From positions 1-64,000 of the forward strand of contig VZRS01010754.1 of NCBI GenBank assembly GCA_013398055.1: a DNA stretch of 64,000 nucleotides, in the 5' to 3' direction. This document shows, one piece after another, positions 23,113 to 35,835 of the stretch. Numbering within the stretch: the first letter of the stretch is position 1; each line of letters opens with the position of its first letter. The DNA is from Ifrita kowaldi (lineage: Eukaryota; Chordata; Aves; Passeriformes; Cinclosomatidae). Below the pieces are notes generated by a model. It was not told the origin of the DNA. It made no database searches and was given only the letters and a program-made list of their open reading frames with translations. The translations under genes and the position numbers were made by a program.

Positions 23113-26100
23113 AATTTTATTCTCATTGAAGGGCAAAACCAGAAGAAAAATATATATAAAAAGAAAACCAAACACTTGTTTTAAATTATCTTAAAGAAGA
23201 GGTCCAAAATTCAGTATTTGCAGATAGCAAATCTATTCTTAGCAAACAGGGTTACCAAATAGGTCCTGAATTTTTTTCCCCTTTTTCTTGTAAATGTATT
23301 TCATTACATTAAATTTTATTTAAATGTATTTCTCCACCAACCTTTTAATTACTGATAATCCATTAATTTCTTAGTACAACAAACACCCAAAAAACTAAAT
23401 AGACAAAAAAAGCGAAAGTGATGAGTTTCTACTTTTAAAATACTTTTATTTTCATTTCTGTTATACCTTTAAAAAAAATCATTACATAATCTTTAATATT
23501 TCTTATTATTTACTTAATATATTAAGAAATAATTTGCTGCATTTAAAAACCCCCACTAAATGCTGTAAAAATACTATTTTAGTCAGCAGCCATCCTATCC
23601 TAAATGCTTACTAAGCAGTAAGCTCTACTCCTTTTGTAGAAACTGACTAAAATGCATGATGTAAAACAAGACAAAAATAAATAATTTAAATGCAAATATC
23701 TTTCTTGCCGATTTAAATCATAATTAAATTTGATTATTTAAATTACTACATATAAATAAACTCGTGGAGTACAAAACATGCAATGATATCGGTAGTGACA
23801 TCTTCAACTAAAATTTGAAAATGCAGTCACATTCTGAGATCACACTGTGACACCAGAGAAGGTTAACTAGCAGATTAATTGGTACATGGAGTACAATGAA
23901 AAAAACTGAAACAGTTGTGCAGGAAAGGTAACATTAATCTCAAATAAATTCATATTTCAATGTCTTTTAAAGCAACAACAAAGATTTAGGACATTATATT
24001 TCCTTTCATGATTATGTTACTACATTTCATTTCCTTCTGTTAAACTACATTTTCCACATTTATAGGAGGAATAAAAGGATACTTTGAAACACTATACTGA
24101 AATACACTATTTACATTTTAAAAAACCCCAAAGACCAATAATTTGTTCAAAGGAGCCAGATATTATTATCAATTATTAAAAGCAAGCACAAGCTAGAGTT
24201 ACATAATAATGGCTTAGATAACATCAAGACATATTAATTTTCCCGGCTATTAGTCGAATTTCAGTCAGTTTCTCTCCACTGCCACCTATGTCAGTTGATG
24301 CATATCTTGTCCCAGTTTTCCTGGTTACTGATGGTTACCCAAAGACATTTTTTTCTTTATGGACCACAGCATTATCCGTTTCAAAGTTAATCCATCAAAT
24401 TAAGTGGAAAGAAAGTTTATTTTGCTGTGGATGTGCTGTGAAATTCACAGTGGAGGTGAAATAGGTCATGTTATAGGTATCCTCAGGATAAATTTCTGAG
24501 GACGGATGTCTAAAGACAAGAGTGAAAGTCATTTCCCTGAAACCACTCCTGCCACAGACTAGTTTAGACTAAGATTTGCAAAAAGTAAATATTTAAAAAC
24601 AAAATGCAAAATATTCATATAAATTGCACCAATCATTTTGCATTGGCACAGAAGAAAATAAAAAAGAATAATTATAATTAATTTCCTCCCATCCTTATTA
24701 CCAGCAGGCAGACTGTCAGCCCTCTTAAATGCAGAGGACTGAACACTGCCATGATGGTAGCCAGTAACAAAGTCAGGAGGATTTCCAATAGTGATGTCAG
24801 CTATTGATCCACTGTATTATTTACAGTGGCTGTAGGCACAGTTTAAAACACAGTATATTGCAGGGACTTAATTTCTTAATTTACTAGTAAACTTCATTAG
24901 TGACATTGATATTACAGCACTGAAAGAGCTTACTTCACTTTTTGTAAAATTTACGTGTCAGTGAAACACGAACAAAGTATTTCCATGTTATAAATAAGGT
25001 GCATATGTAACAGTCAACTAGGCTTGAGTTTACACAAGAAAAAAATCTAAGTGTAATCAGGCTGTAAAACTGAGTCAATATTTTTAAGACTAAATAGAAT
25101 TGATAAAAGTACATACAACAGTCAAACTACAAAAATATTTGTCTTTCTAACTTCTGGATGACTTTGCTGTTTCTCACACATCAAATTCAGTGAAAGAAGC
25201 AGTGAATGTTTTAATTTCAAAGCTTAAAGAGCTGCCTGATGGAACAAACTTTGGCTATTGAAATTAAGAAGCACATCCAATGACCTTCAGAGTTTTTATG
25301 AGACCATGTCCTGGCAAAACAACTGTACTCAGAATAACAAATATGTACAATACTTTAGACCAATATTTAGGGACACTTCTGTATATGATGAAACTAAGTT
25401 TCTGAATGTAAAGGAGAAATTCACAAAGAACTTAGAAGAAACTCAAGAAAGTAGCTGTTATAGGAGACATTAAGAGATTTAAACCCTTTTCAAAGTATAA
25501 CATAAGCATTCAATAAATATCTCCATTATTTTGTACAACTTTTTTTCTTTCCAAGTCCCTTGACTTCCATTGTGCAGACCTGAAAAACATTTGTCCCACT
25601 TAGAGACCTGTTGACTTTGTAGAGAAGGCTGTTCCTCATGGTCTCCTCAATCTCACATTGTTCTGTGCAAGAAATTCAGGAATGTCTGACAACTGTGATA
25701 AGGACCGTCTTTTTTGAACCTGAAAAGTGTAACATTACCATTTTAACTCTGCCTCCAATGAAGCAGGATGAGTGTTTAACTCATTTTGCATTAAAGGACT
25801 TCTAAAAAATGTAATTATTGTCTCTTGCGTTTTGTTTATTACCTAATATAACTTCTGAACAGATAGATAGGATTTTTGTTGAAAAAGTCACATAGCACTA
25901 CAGGTGGCATAGAAGGGATCTATCTTAGTCTAGCTGGTGTTGCTTCACATATTATGGTTTTTTAATAGTTAAGGAACTGCTAAATTGTCAGTAATCTTTT
26001 TGTGGACTTTATTTCTACTACACACATTAACTCTCTCATCTCATTTTAAGTGAAAACAGAAAACTACACAATAAAAATTTTATTCAGATTACCAAGATAC

Positions 26101-27224
26101 TGCTTTACAGCTGTGTGACGGTCAACCTTGCCTTACCCTGAAGTCCCACTTTAGTATAATTAACCTAAAAAAATGTGATCTTCTGAATAAAGAAGACTTG
26201 CTCTAAGGAGGAGGAAAGAGGAGTTGGCAATGTTAAAGAAGGTAATAAATTGTTTCATTCTTTAGCTTTCTACTAGGCTTGTCTACCAATGATATTTCTG
26301 TTCAGAGATATATTATTTTACATTTACATCATTTTTCCAGGACTAAAGTATTTTTCATCTTGATTAAACTCAATTGCCTACCTTTAATGTAACAAAAAAA
26401 AATTCTTTCTGCTTAGCAAGTTTAATACAGAATGACTCTGCAGAGACAGTCTACATAATTTTAATTCTTGGACGTCAATTTTACCAAATTCATAGACAAC
26501 TTCCCTCCTTTTATGCATTCACCTCCCACTAAATGTTGTTCTTAGGACTTATTTTAAATCCATTTTTTTCTAATGTATGTCACCTGTAACCCCTAAACAC
26601 CATGATTTTCAAGTTTGCTGCAATAATTATTTTCTTCAAAGTGCTAGCAGAAGGGCATTCTCTTCATTGCATGGTTAGGGGAGCATTATCTCGTCGCTCA
26701 CATTGCTGAATCTCCGCAGTGTGTAACCATACATATGTGGTAACTTAAGAAATGGCACTTCAGTGCAAAAATTGCTGATTCACTGGCAGCAAAATGACAA
26801 ATTTTACAGAAATATCACATTCTCAAAGGCATTCACTAGTGTTCTTTCTTTTCCTTCTCTTACTATACGTAGTCTATATGAAGAGTAGGTACTATGCAGC
26901 AAGCAGCAGCATAAATGTAATGATGAGGTTATCAAACAAGTTTGAAAACATAGCGCAGTCAATTTGAAAAAGAAAAAAAATAAAACAAAGCAAAATAAGA
27001 ACAAAAAAACCAATTCATTACTTTGAATCGAATTATTCTTCTGTTAATGTGCCATTTATCCAGTGATTTGATAGGATTGTGCATTTTTATATAAACTGCC
27101 TAATTTAACAATGGTTTCAACTTTAACAGTCGGAACCATACGGTAGAAGGTGGACTTACAGAGAAGTATAATAATTTTCAGCTGATCAAGAACTGTGCTA
27201 ATGTATTTTATAATGTTTAAAATT
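23113..27224. other. Long unannotated AT-rich stretch
   Basis: About 4.1 kb of AT-rich DNA without a recognisable gene or transposon. Open frames are at most 71 codons and lack known motifs. I see nothing that can be assigned. Confidence 0.5.
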
Positions 27225-27395
27225 ATTTCATAGAGTCACAGATCATAAAATCATAGAACATCCTGAATTTAAAGGAACACCCAAGGATCATAGAGTCCTA
27301 CTCTCAGCCCTGCACAGGACAACCCCAAAAATCACACTGTGTTCCTGAGAGCCTAATCCAAACACTTCCTGAAGTCTGGCAGGCTTGGTGGATTT
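27225..27395 (-). mobile_element. CR1 3'-end fragment
   Basis: On the minus strand this is the CR1 terminus. The plus-strand text begins with worn tail units (TCATAGAGTCACAGATCATAA), continues through AAGGATCATAGAGTCCTACT, and ends near CTGAAGTCTGGCAGGCTTGG. That is the usual order of the last 150-170 bp of CR1. The copy is severely 5'-truncated. Confidence 0.88.
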
Positions 27396-27624
27396 TAAAA
27401 TGCCATAATTTAGAAAACAGGGGTCACCTATTTCTAAGCTTTTTCACTGTAATCTGATACAATGAAAAAAATGCATCATTTCTCACCTAGAAAAAACTCT
27501 CCGCAGCTTTAGCAATAACTCAGTTCCAAAAAAAGTTCAGCCTAAGAAAAAATGTCTGATTTTGCAACCAATCTGTACAATTTTTGTAAAACTTAAGTAT
27601 ATTTTTTGTTCATAATTCTCCTTT

Positions 27625-27686
27625 TTGTTGTTGTTGTTGTTGTTGTTGTTGGTTTTATTTTTTTTTTGTTGGTTTTTTTTTTTTTC
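27625..27686. repeat. (TTG)n microsatellite followed by a T-rich run
   Basis: About nine TTG triplets at 27625-27651 precede two T runs separated by GTTGG. Two overlapping minus-strand open frames here translate only to Asn/Thr and Lys runs and are artefacts of the repeat. Confidence 0.92.
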
Positions 27687-27689
27687 CAA

Positions 27690-30600
27690 GAAGAGGCTAT
27701 GCTCCTTCTGAAATAAATGCAAAAACATCTTGCCATCCACTTTGCAGCCACAGTTGTCTTTGTATTAGGGATTCTACATTGTAAAGGAAGATGGTGCAAA
27801 TAAAGTTAATTCCATCTAGTCCTGGTTCACAAATTGTTAATTAATTTCTCTCACTAAATTTTCTATTTTCAGTGTCACTGTTCTGCTATTTGGCCCCTAT
27901 CAGGCTGAGTGTGGTGCCTCATTCTGGGGTCTTTGCAATTTCAGATCCTGTGAAATCTATTAAACTTAGTCTAATTACTCCCATGGCACAAGAAGCGTAC
28001 TAAAGGCTGGAGTTGAATTCATCACAAATTACAGTTCACAGAATTTTGAACTTATGACTGACACAGATACCAAATTTTCTGAAGTATAAGCCTCTATTTA
28101 GAAGAAAAATAAATAAATGGTCTTTTTCCTGATTAGGACTTAAGCTTAAGTAGCTTATCAAATATTATCATATTTTATTATGCAATGGTTTCCTGGAACA
28201 TAAAACTGTGCCGTTATCAAGAAGCTCAAGTATTCTTTTCTGTCTACCAAACATGCACACTAAACTGTCATTTGTTCCCAAAATACAAAGCAATTATTTA
28301 ATAATAGAAAAGTACGGGTATTAGCCAGGCACTTTACTTCTTTAGCAATAGGGTAAATCCAAGCTTTGTTCTATATTATAGTGCACAATTTACAGTAGTA
28401 ATACATTTCTAATGCATACACTGTGCACTGTAGCACCTTAGAAATTCATTGTTCATTGCATTATGGAAAGTTTCCATGCTATACTTAAGTATTAATCAAT
28501 CTCATTCAAGAACCATTTGAACTAAATCTTACATTTTTATATTTTAACACATTTGTAAATTTTTGTCAAATGGTCAGTACTGAACAGGCAGCTAGAATAC
28601 CTTACTTGTTGTACAACGAGTGAAATTACTCTAAAGTAAAATATATCTGCAATTCTTGATTTTAAGATTGTTACTGACAGTGACAGAAAACCTGGCAAGT
28701 GAAGAAATATTTCTACGTTTATTAATTTCTTAACATTTCTTTGGAGTCTGTTGTAGAACCTTTTCTTAATGTTCAGTTAAATCATTCATTGGCAGCTGTA
28801 TCTATTTGTAGCGGTTCTAAAACTGACCATCATCGTATACAGAACTTGTAGAGATTTTTATCATTGCTGCTCTCTATACCCTGGTATATCCATAGTTCAG
28901 CAGTCTCATCACTTTTTGAACTTTATTTTGTCAAGCAGTGGTAAACTCATCTAAACACTGGAAAAATTTTAACTAAAAGAACCAGAAACACAAACTCTAT
29001 CTCAGTCTCTATTAGCCTGAGAGACTTCCTATAAATGGGGACAACCAAGAAAAATATCCTCATCATTATTCATATTTCTGAAATTAGGTTATAAGTTTCA
29101 GTTAATTGTTTTTACTGAGTTCAGTTTAGGTAGTTAGCTAAAAAGTCACAAAGGCCTAGTATTTAAGAGACAAACTATAAGACATACTGTGCTACCAATA
29201 AGTCATTGGAAATTCTTTTCTGGAGGAGCACTGTAATGTGCTATTGTGTTAAACACCATTTAAATGCAGGCAGCTTCCGTTCTGTCACTTATTAACTGTT
29301 CTTAATATGTGGAGAATAATCTTGGACAGTTGTGGGTAACTATATCCAAAACAAAAAGCTACAAATTTATCACTGAGCAGATACAAAATTACAGACTGAG
29401 AAATATTTGGATATTTTGATTGCGACAAATCTTAGTTGGAATCACAGAAAAGAAAAATCTGGAGAAAAAAAAAAGCCATGAAAAATCATTTACTCTATGT
29501 AAAATCACTTCTGTTGAAAATTTTATGCATTTTCAAGGGAGTTTTAGTAATTCTATCTGTATCTCTAGCTTTCAGGAGCTACTTCCTAAAAACATTATAT
29601 CTTTCACTACATATATATATAAATTAAGCTGTCAGTTGAATAGAAGGAAACATAGTCTTAATTACCATTTTTGAGTTTCATAGGAAAATCATTAATTTTT
29701 AATCTGTACACATATTTGAAATATAACAGAATCATTACTTATAAATTTTACAACTGCTTATTTTTATTTGCTTCCTGAAACTTTTGTTTACACCCTACAC
29801 CTAAGGGAAGGAAAAAAAATATAAATCCAAACATCTGACTGATCTGTGTATCTTAAACAAACAACAGCAGATTTACGTCTTAATATTTTAGCACTTAAGA
29901 GGTTAAGAAAAAGTGTCCAAGAAAATAACAAAAACCCCCTTCAATTTCCTCACTCAGTTTTGAAGCACTGGAGTGTAAAATATATAAAATGAAAGCTGTT
30001 GCTTTTTGCCTGAGAAAATGAAAATTATCACTTTCCCCTCTCCAGAAAGAATAAAAAATATTTTTGCAAGGTAGAAATTAGGTTATATATTTCTGCCATC
30101 TTTATTCATTTCCTGCTTGCCCTCCACTCTTCCTCAAAAGTTCTTAAAAATTGAGATTCACATGAACATCATGGGTAACAGGAGACTCATTCCCTTAGCA
30201 AGAGACGCAGTGCCAAAATTCTTCATAGTCAAGATTTAGTTATTATTTGATATTTGCGTGTTTTGGATAAAGCATACTAATTAATATCTGGTCTGGCAGA
30301 TGTTGCTCTCCAGTAATGTGCCACTTTAACAAATAACTATGGCCGGATTCAGCCTGGCACTGTAAGTTTTGAACCTTTATGGAAAATGTTGCATACAGAA
30401 CACTTCCATTTTTTGACAAGTGCAGAATACATACAGAAAGATCTCTTCAGGCCATTCAGTGAGAACAACCCCTAATAAGAAATTTTTCATATATGCTTTG
30501 TTTCATTTTGCTTCATGGAAGGGGAAATGTCCTGGGGTGAAAGAGTAGAAAGGGAATAATTTTCCTGGCATCCCCCTGCCATAAATCTCTGTAAGGTGAT

Positions 30601-31287
30601 GCCTCTCCTGTAGGGATAATGAGGGTGCAATAGACAGAAAAGGCAATTACTTAGTTTGAAATAAATCAGCAGTACAGAATATGAATACTGCTTTTAAGTC
30701 GTCTTATTTCAGAAGAGAAGGAGTATCATTTTGTTACACTAATTCATAGTGCTAAAACTACTACAGATTTCTTGCTTCCAGTTTACAGAGGCATTATTGT
30801 AATATTTCTCACAAATACATAGCAGTGTTTGCACTTAATTCCAACAGGCTCAGAAGTTCGCAGCGGTACCAGTTGGATCACGGGGGTCTTTCCCTGCTAG
30901 TACCTTCCTAACACGCACCCTCTTCAAAGGAGTCATTCAGATTCAGGGAAGGCTCTGCATTAGAGACTGCAGTCATCTCTATGCAACACCAAAACTTTAG
31001 TCTGACTTTCTGCTTACACGAGTATCCAGAGTATTTACATTTTTATCTTTCCACTTTTCATTTGCTATTCATATTCATCGTATATTTCTACCCATGTTTG
31101 GAGGAGTAGGAATTTCTCTTACAAGTTTAATTTTCCCTCTAGGCTACTGATTTGTTTTTCATTACTGGAGACTTGCTGATGCAACTTATATCAGCTGCAA
31201 CTGCAGCCTATCTTTCCTCCAAAGACACTGCAGCTTGCAGTTCATCAGCTTTGAGCAGCATCTTAACATCTGTTTTGCACCAGAATC
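27690..31287. other. Long unannotated stretch
   Basis: About 3.6 kb of AT-rich DNA with no gene or known repeat. Open frames reach 84 codons only and overlap one another. I see nothing that can be assigned. Confidence 0.5.
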
Positions 31288-31294
31288 TGCTGGT

Positions 31295-31614
31295 TTGTTA
31301 TGATTCCAGTAAGAAAGGCACTCAGACTCCGCAAAGTTATCAATTCAAATACCTTTTATTAAAGATAACACTACACAGAAAGAGTAATCTTAAGTCTCTC
31401 AGATGCTGGGAATCTCAAGCTGTGCAACATCAAATGTGTCTTCGATCTTTGATCAGCACACAGTGCAGCTTCTGTCTGTGGTAGAATACCCCATTTTAAT
31501 AATTCACAAAAAAAGAATTTTTTTCCACTGCCAAACACTAATAATTTTCAAACAAAACTTCTTTCTGAACTTTTAGATGATCTAAAAAACAAGATCACAC
31601 AGGTGTCATAATTG
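31295..31614 (-). mobile_element. Short solo LTR with 7-bp target duplication
   Basis: A 320-bp block is bounded on both sides by the identical 7-mer TGCTGGT (31288-31294 and 31615-31621). Read on the minus strand it ends with a U5-like segment closing in TCATAACA (31296-31303). An AATAAA signal (TTTATT at 31355-31360 on the plus strand) lies about 55 bp before that end. The opposite end reads TTATGACACC on the minus strand, which mirrors the first end as an imperfect short inverted repeat. This is the expected anatomy of an LTR left after loss of internal sequence. The terminal TG at the right edge is mutated. The retroviral class is not known. Confidence 0.62.
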
Positions 31615-31629
31615 CTGGTATTAAGTGGA

Positions 31630-33420
31630 CATTGCAGTTCAATGTCGACAGGCTGCAGCCTCAACCTCTGCCATCCCAGTCATGTGGAGAAAGCCATCAC
31701 TAGGAAATCCAGAGGTCACTGGAGATCCTCATCATCAGTCTGTGCAGGTGACTCAGAGCACTGCAGCTGCACTAGAATTGGTGCCATGAAGTGCTCCAAC
31801 ATCCCCACTATGGCTAGGCTGGTTGCATTCCTGATGCACATGCTGGAGATCCACTGGCTCAATGCACAGTTGCAGGCCAAGTGTGTATGGGCCAGTGGCC
31901 ACTACACGGCACTGTGGCATGGGGTTGGGTGGTTTGGGGCTCACATGGAATGGTATTGCATGGCATTGAGAGGTATGAGGGGCTGTAGGGTGGGGCCAGA
32001 AGCTGCTCCCCTCTTACTCACATCCTGTGGGTTTTGCAGAGCGCTGGAAGTGCTGCAGAAGCACGGCAAAAGCCCATAGAGGGGAGTGGAGTTGTGAGTG
32101 GCTCTGGCACCCAGCACCCCACTAACAGCCAACACCTCATGGCAGCAATAACCCAGGAGAAATTATTGTGCCAGTGGCTGTCCTCCCTTCACAACTCCTC
32201 TCCAGACAGGTACAGAAGTGCAGGAGCCCCCACTGACCTCAGAGATGCACCAAATGCTGAGGGAGAATGCCAGATCCTGCCCCAGTCTCTTGCCCTATGC
32301 CCTGCCTCTGCCCATGCAGGGCAGTGCTGCCCAATAGCCAAGGAGGGCTGCTGTCCTCAGGTCCTGCCACAGGGGCCAGGGTCTCTTCCCTCTTCTCTGC
32401 ATGGTGTATGTGGAGGTTTCAAGAAAGGAATGCCTGTCCACACTGGCCTGCCTGCCATCCCTCACAGCCATGAGGACCTATGTGTCATGGTGCAGCTCCA
32501 TTTCCACAGACTCCTTCTTCCAGCCCCATGCCATCATTGACCTGACCATTCCCAGCCACTTGGAACAATGCCAGTTCTGCAAATTTGTTCTGAGGATGGT
32601 AATGAAGCTGGGGATGGTCCTTCACCAGGATCCCCACTGGAGCTTCTGTCAGGAACAGACCCAAAGCAGGGGCGCTTGCTGGAAACAGCAAGGACGGGGC
32701 ACGGAGCCCTATGATGTGGAGGTGCACCCCAGCAGCCTCACAGACATGGCTGTAGACAATGATGTGCTGCTCCTGGAGATTATCCACACCCTCCCATAGA
32801 CCCAGGTGCTGTCCGAGTGGAACTGAGAGCCACTGCAGGATGAGCTGGTCCAGTGGAGAGAGGTATTGTGGGCCTGCGGAGGGGGCTGTACCAAAGCACA
32901 GTCGAGCTGTGGATCCTGAGGGACAGTGTCCCCTCAAAGCTGCCGTGGGTGGATGGGGACTAGGCTGCAGATGAGGGCATGACCCCACTGTGTCCCCTTC
33001 TGTAAGTCCCTGTGCTGGCAGAGCTGAACCCAGAAAAAGATTAACAGACCCTGAATTTCATTAATCCTGAGCATCCAGTGAATGTGGGGTCAGGAACCCT
33101 CTGGGCTACCCCACCGTGATCCAAAATGTTAAAAAATATTTATTTTCTCCATCTCTGGTGTTCTGATGTCCATCCCACAGATGGGAGTGCAACACCCTCT
33201 GTGCCTGACCCCGCTGGGAACTGAGCAGCGCTGAAACCCACCAAACTGGGGGGGTTGGGGTATCTGGTACTCTAATGGATGTGCTGGCACCTGGAAAGTT
33301 AGATGGGCTGGAGAACTGGGTGGTGGGTACCACCATGAGCAGTGACATCAGTTCAGGGCAGTGCTGGTTTCATGGTTGGATTTGGTGGGGCATGAGACTC
33401 CTTGAAGGGGTAATTCCAAT
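31630..33420. other. GC-rich island of unknown identity
   Basis: About 1.8 kb is far richer in G and C than its surroundings. Open frames overlap on the plus strand (31612-32079, 155 codons; 32034-32540, 168; 32401-32799, 132) and on the minus strand (32988 down to 32485, 167). Low stop density in every frame is expected in GC-rich DNA, so none of these frames is evidence of a gene by itself. The 32401-32799 frame gives the most protein-like translation (it includes SFFQPHAIIDLTIPSHLEQC), yet I recognise no family. A donor-like GTGAGT lies at 32094 and an acceptor-like TTTTGCAG near 32032-32039. Possible readings are a decayed retrocopy or duplicated exon cluster, part of an unrecognised retroelement, or a CpG-poor regulatory island. 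Confidence 0.45.
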
Positions 33421-33424
33421 CATA

Positions 33425-33650
33425 AGTGCTCAGCAGTGGTAACTGGAACTGCGGACAGGGGAGTGTGAGTGGATGAGAAGCTCAACATGACCCAGCCAAG
33501 TGCACTCCCAGCTCAGAAAGCCAATAACATCCTGGGCTGCATCCAAAGCAGTTTTGGCAGCTGGTCAAGGGAGGTGGTTCTTTCCCTCTGCACTGCCCTC
33601 CTGAGGCCCCCACCTGGAGCACTGCATTCAGACTGGATTTTTAGAAATAA
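33425..33650 (+). mobile_element. CR1 LINE fragment from the post-RT region
   Basis: The plus-strand translation contains DEKLNMTQPSALPAQKANNI, GCIQSSFGSWSREVVLSLCT and LLRPPPGALHSDW. These correspond to the DEKLNMSQQ, SRSREVILPLY and LVRPHLEYCVQFW segments of CR1 ORF2. Both ends are truncated and no tail is present. The sequence just left of it (33380-33415) may be another worn CR1 terminus, but I am not sure. Confidence 0.85.
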
Positions 33651-33917
33651 AAGTCCTGAATTCACAAAATATGATACTCTAGCCTGTGCAGATGCTTGGA
33701 GTTCTGTTCCTTTACATTGGGAGTTAGTTTAGCTAATCTCGGGTAGAGTGAAAGTGAAAAACATTTTTCCATTTGTTCCCACCAGCCACTCAGCTTACCT
33801 TTGCAATTATATATAAATGCAACAAGACCACTACATATTTGGGAGATGAAAACTCATCATGGCATGAGTGTTTAGAAGGGTGTACTTCTGAAGATTTAAG
33901 GAAACTCAGAATATATG

Positions 33918-33950
33918 AGTGAGAGAGAGAGAGAGACAGAGAGAGAGGAG
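33918..33950. repeat. (GA)n microsatellite
   Basis: GA dinucleotides run from 33918 to about 33950 with one ACA interruption. Confidence 0.92.
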
Positions 33951-34826
33951 AAATCATTGACTAGTGGGATGAGTTCATCTTCATTGCTACTGATGAAAAC
34001 CTAGGAGAGAAGTGACTAAGTCTGTTTTTTACTAAGATGATTCATAACTCCTTTTATCATTTGCATAGAAATAAGTGGTGATTAGGATCTTGTTCAAGAT
34101 CTATATTAGGAAATTAACAGCTTTGCCAATTATCCTGTTACAAATTTCTTACTTTTCTATAAGGACTCTCATCAGATGGCAACAGATTCCTTTTAATATG
34201 AGAGTCTTTACCAACGGCATGTCAGTCTGGAGGCATTAGTAATGTCTTCTCCTGTTTAATGGCATATCAATGTTTCCTTCTTAAAGAATAGTATTGTAGC
34301 AGTCAAAGAAGAGTTATGTTACTTAGCTGCTGAGGCAATTTTCTTACATGATACCTGTTAAAATCACCCTCTAAATGTTCCCTTCTGATGAACGTGTGCA
34401 AAGGAATAGTTCAATTCCCTGTCCATAAAAAGTCTCTTCTGTTGAAAGAAGGGTAGGTAAGCTATGAGTGATGATCAGTGCAAAGTGAGTTGTCTAATAA
34501 ATACAGTCTACTAAATCTACTGAGTGCCAAATAGAAAACACTTTATTTTGTCAAAATATCAAATACTGGTTTAATTCAATGCACAGAGTTGTGTAACAAC
34601 AGCAGCCTCTATCAGCCATTTCTGACAGATTTCATCACACTCATTTTAGGAAATATTTAACATACATAACGTAACAACTAAGACCAAGTCCCACAACCAC
34701 TGCCTGTAAAGGAGAGCAAGTAAGTAGAATATTTCATAAAAGAGAACAGAATATAACAGGTAATTGCGGCATTCCTGAAAGGACCAAGTTTTACGAATTA
34801 TTGTACTCAGTCACTAAAAAAATACC
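33951..34826. other. Unannotated spacer
   Basis: AT-rich sequence between the GA repeat and the next LTR. No gene or known repeat is seen. Confidence 0.55.
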
Positions 34827-35437
34827 TGTAGTGAGTTGACCTTGGCTGGCTGCCAGCCCCCCATTCAGCTGCTTCCTCACTCCCATTCCTACATAGGATA
34901 GTCAGACAAAATAAGATGGAAAAGCTTTATAAAGATGGGGAGATGGCTCTCCTGCTACTGTCACAGGCAAAAAATGGCTGCAGCATGGGGCTATCCATGG
35001 GCTGAAGTATGGATAACTGCTCTGGCTGAATCCTCTCCACTGGCTGCAGGTATTACTTCTTTCTCTGGGGCCTCTCCAGTGGGGAGAGGGATAACTCTTT
35101 CATTTTGGTCTTCTCCCTGAGCTGTAAAAGAATCTATGTTCTTTTGCCTGGAGCATCTCCCTTCCCTCCTGTGATGTTGGTGTTTACAGGGTTGTTTTAC
35201 TCAAATTTTTCTAATCTCTCTGTGTCACAACTCCTTCAAAATACTTTTTACCTATTCAGAAATATGTTTTCCTGGAGGCACTGTCAGCTGTGCAGTGAGC
35301 TCAGATATTTCTTGTGGCACTTCCTTTCCTAACCGAGTTCGAATTGGCTCTGTCAGCATGAGGCAACCCCTGGTTTCTTCTCACAGAGACTGACTGCAGC
35401 TCTCCCTACCAAAATTTTACCATATAAGTTCAATATA
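34827..35437 (+). mobile_element. Passerine-type ERV solo LTR, plus orientation
   Basis: The element opens with TGTAGTGAGTTGACCTTGGC and closes near 35437 after CTACCAAAATTTTACC, about 610 bp in all. The opening and the closing stretch resemble an LTR family that is very common in songbirds and that I associate with ERVL. The final CA has decayed to TA. No pol or gag adjoins it. Flanks (ATACC and ATTTT) do not match as a 5-bp duplication, so the ends have drifted or a rearrangement occurred. Open frames within it are incidental. Confidence 0.8.
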
Positions 35438-35834
35438 ATTTTATTAATAGAAGGCTTTCTTTATTTTATATTATTTTTAATGGATATTACTTGCTTTTAA
35501 ATGTACCAACATGGTCTGTGGCCTAAAAGACAGTTTCATCAACTTTATCAGAAAATCCTTATTTATTTATTTCTTGTGATGAAAATACTTCATTTATTTT
35601 CAAACCTTACTTTTAGACTGGTATTTTCCATCTCTGTATTTAAAATTGCATACGTCATTGCATTTCTTACATATTTTAATGGAAAAACACTAATCTCTTG
35701 AATAACTAGCTTTCTTACTGGTGTGCATACATAAGCAAGAAGAGGTAACCAGGGTTGCAACATACATATAACAAAAACTGAATCTATCACAGATAACATC
35801 TCAATGCAATAAAAAAACCCCACTTCTTTTCAAG
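35438..35834. other. Unannotated spacer
   Basis: AT-rich sequence with no gene or repeat identified, lying between the LTR and the tail of a minus-strand CR1. Confidence 0.55.
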
Positions 35835-35835
35835 A

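Noticed and set aside
27537..27799. Two minus-strand frames with poly-Asn or poly-Thr
   Set aside because: They are translations of the TTG repeat and T-rich tract.
32485..32988. 167-codon minus-strand frame in the GC-rich island
   Set aside because: It overlaps a more protein-like plus-strand frame, and GC-rich DNA has few stops on either strand. I do not treat it as a gene.
31612..33000. Idea that the island is an ITPRIPL1-like or maestro-heat-repeat gene, families expanded in birds
   Set aside because: The readable translations share no recognisable motif with either family.
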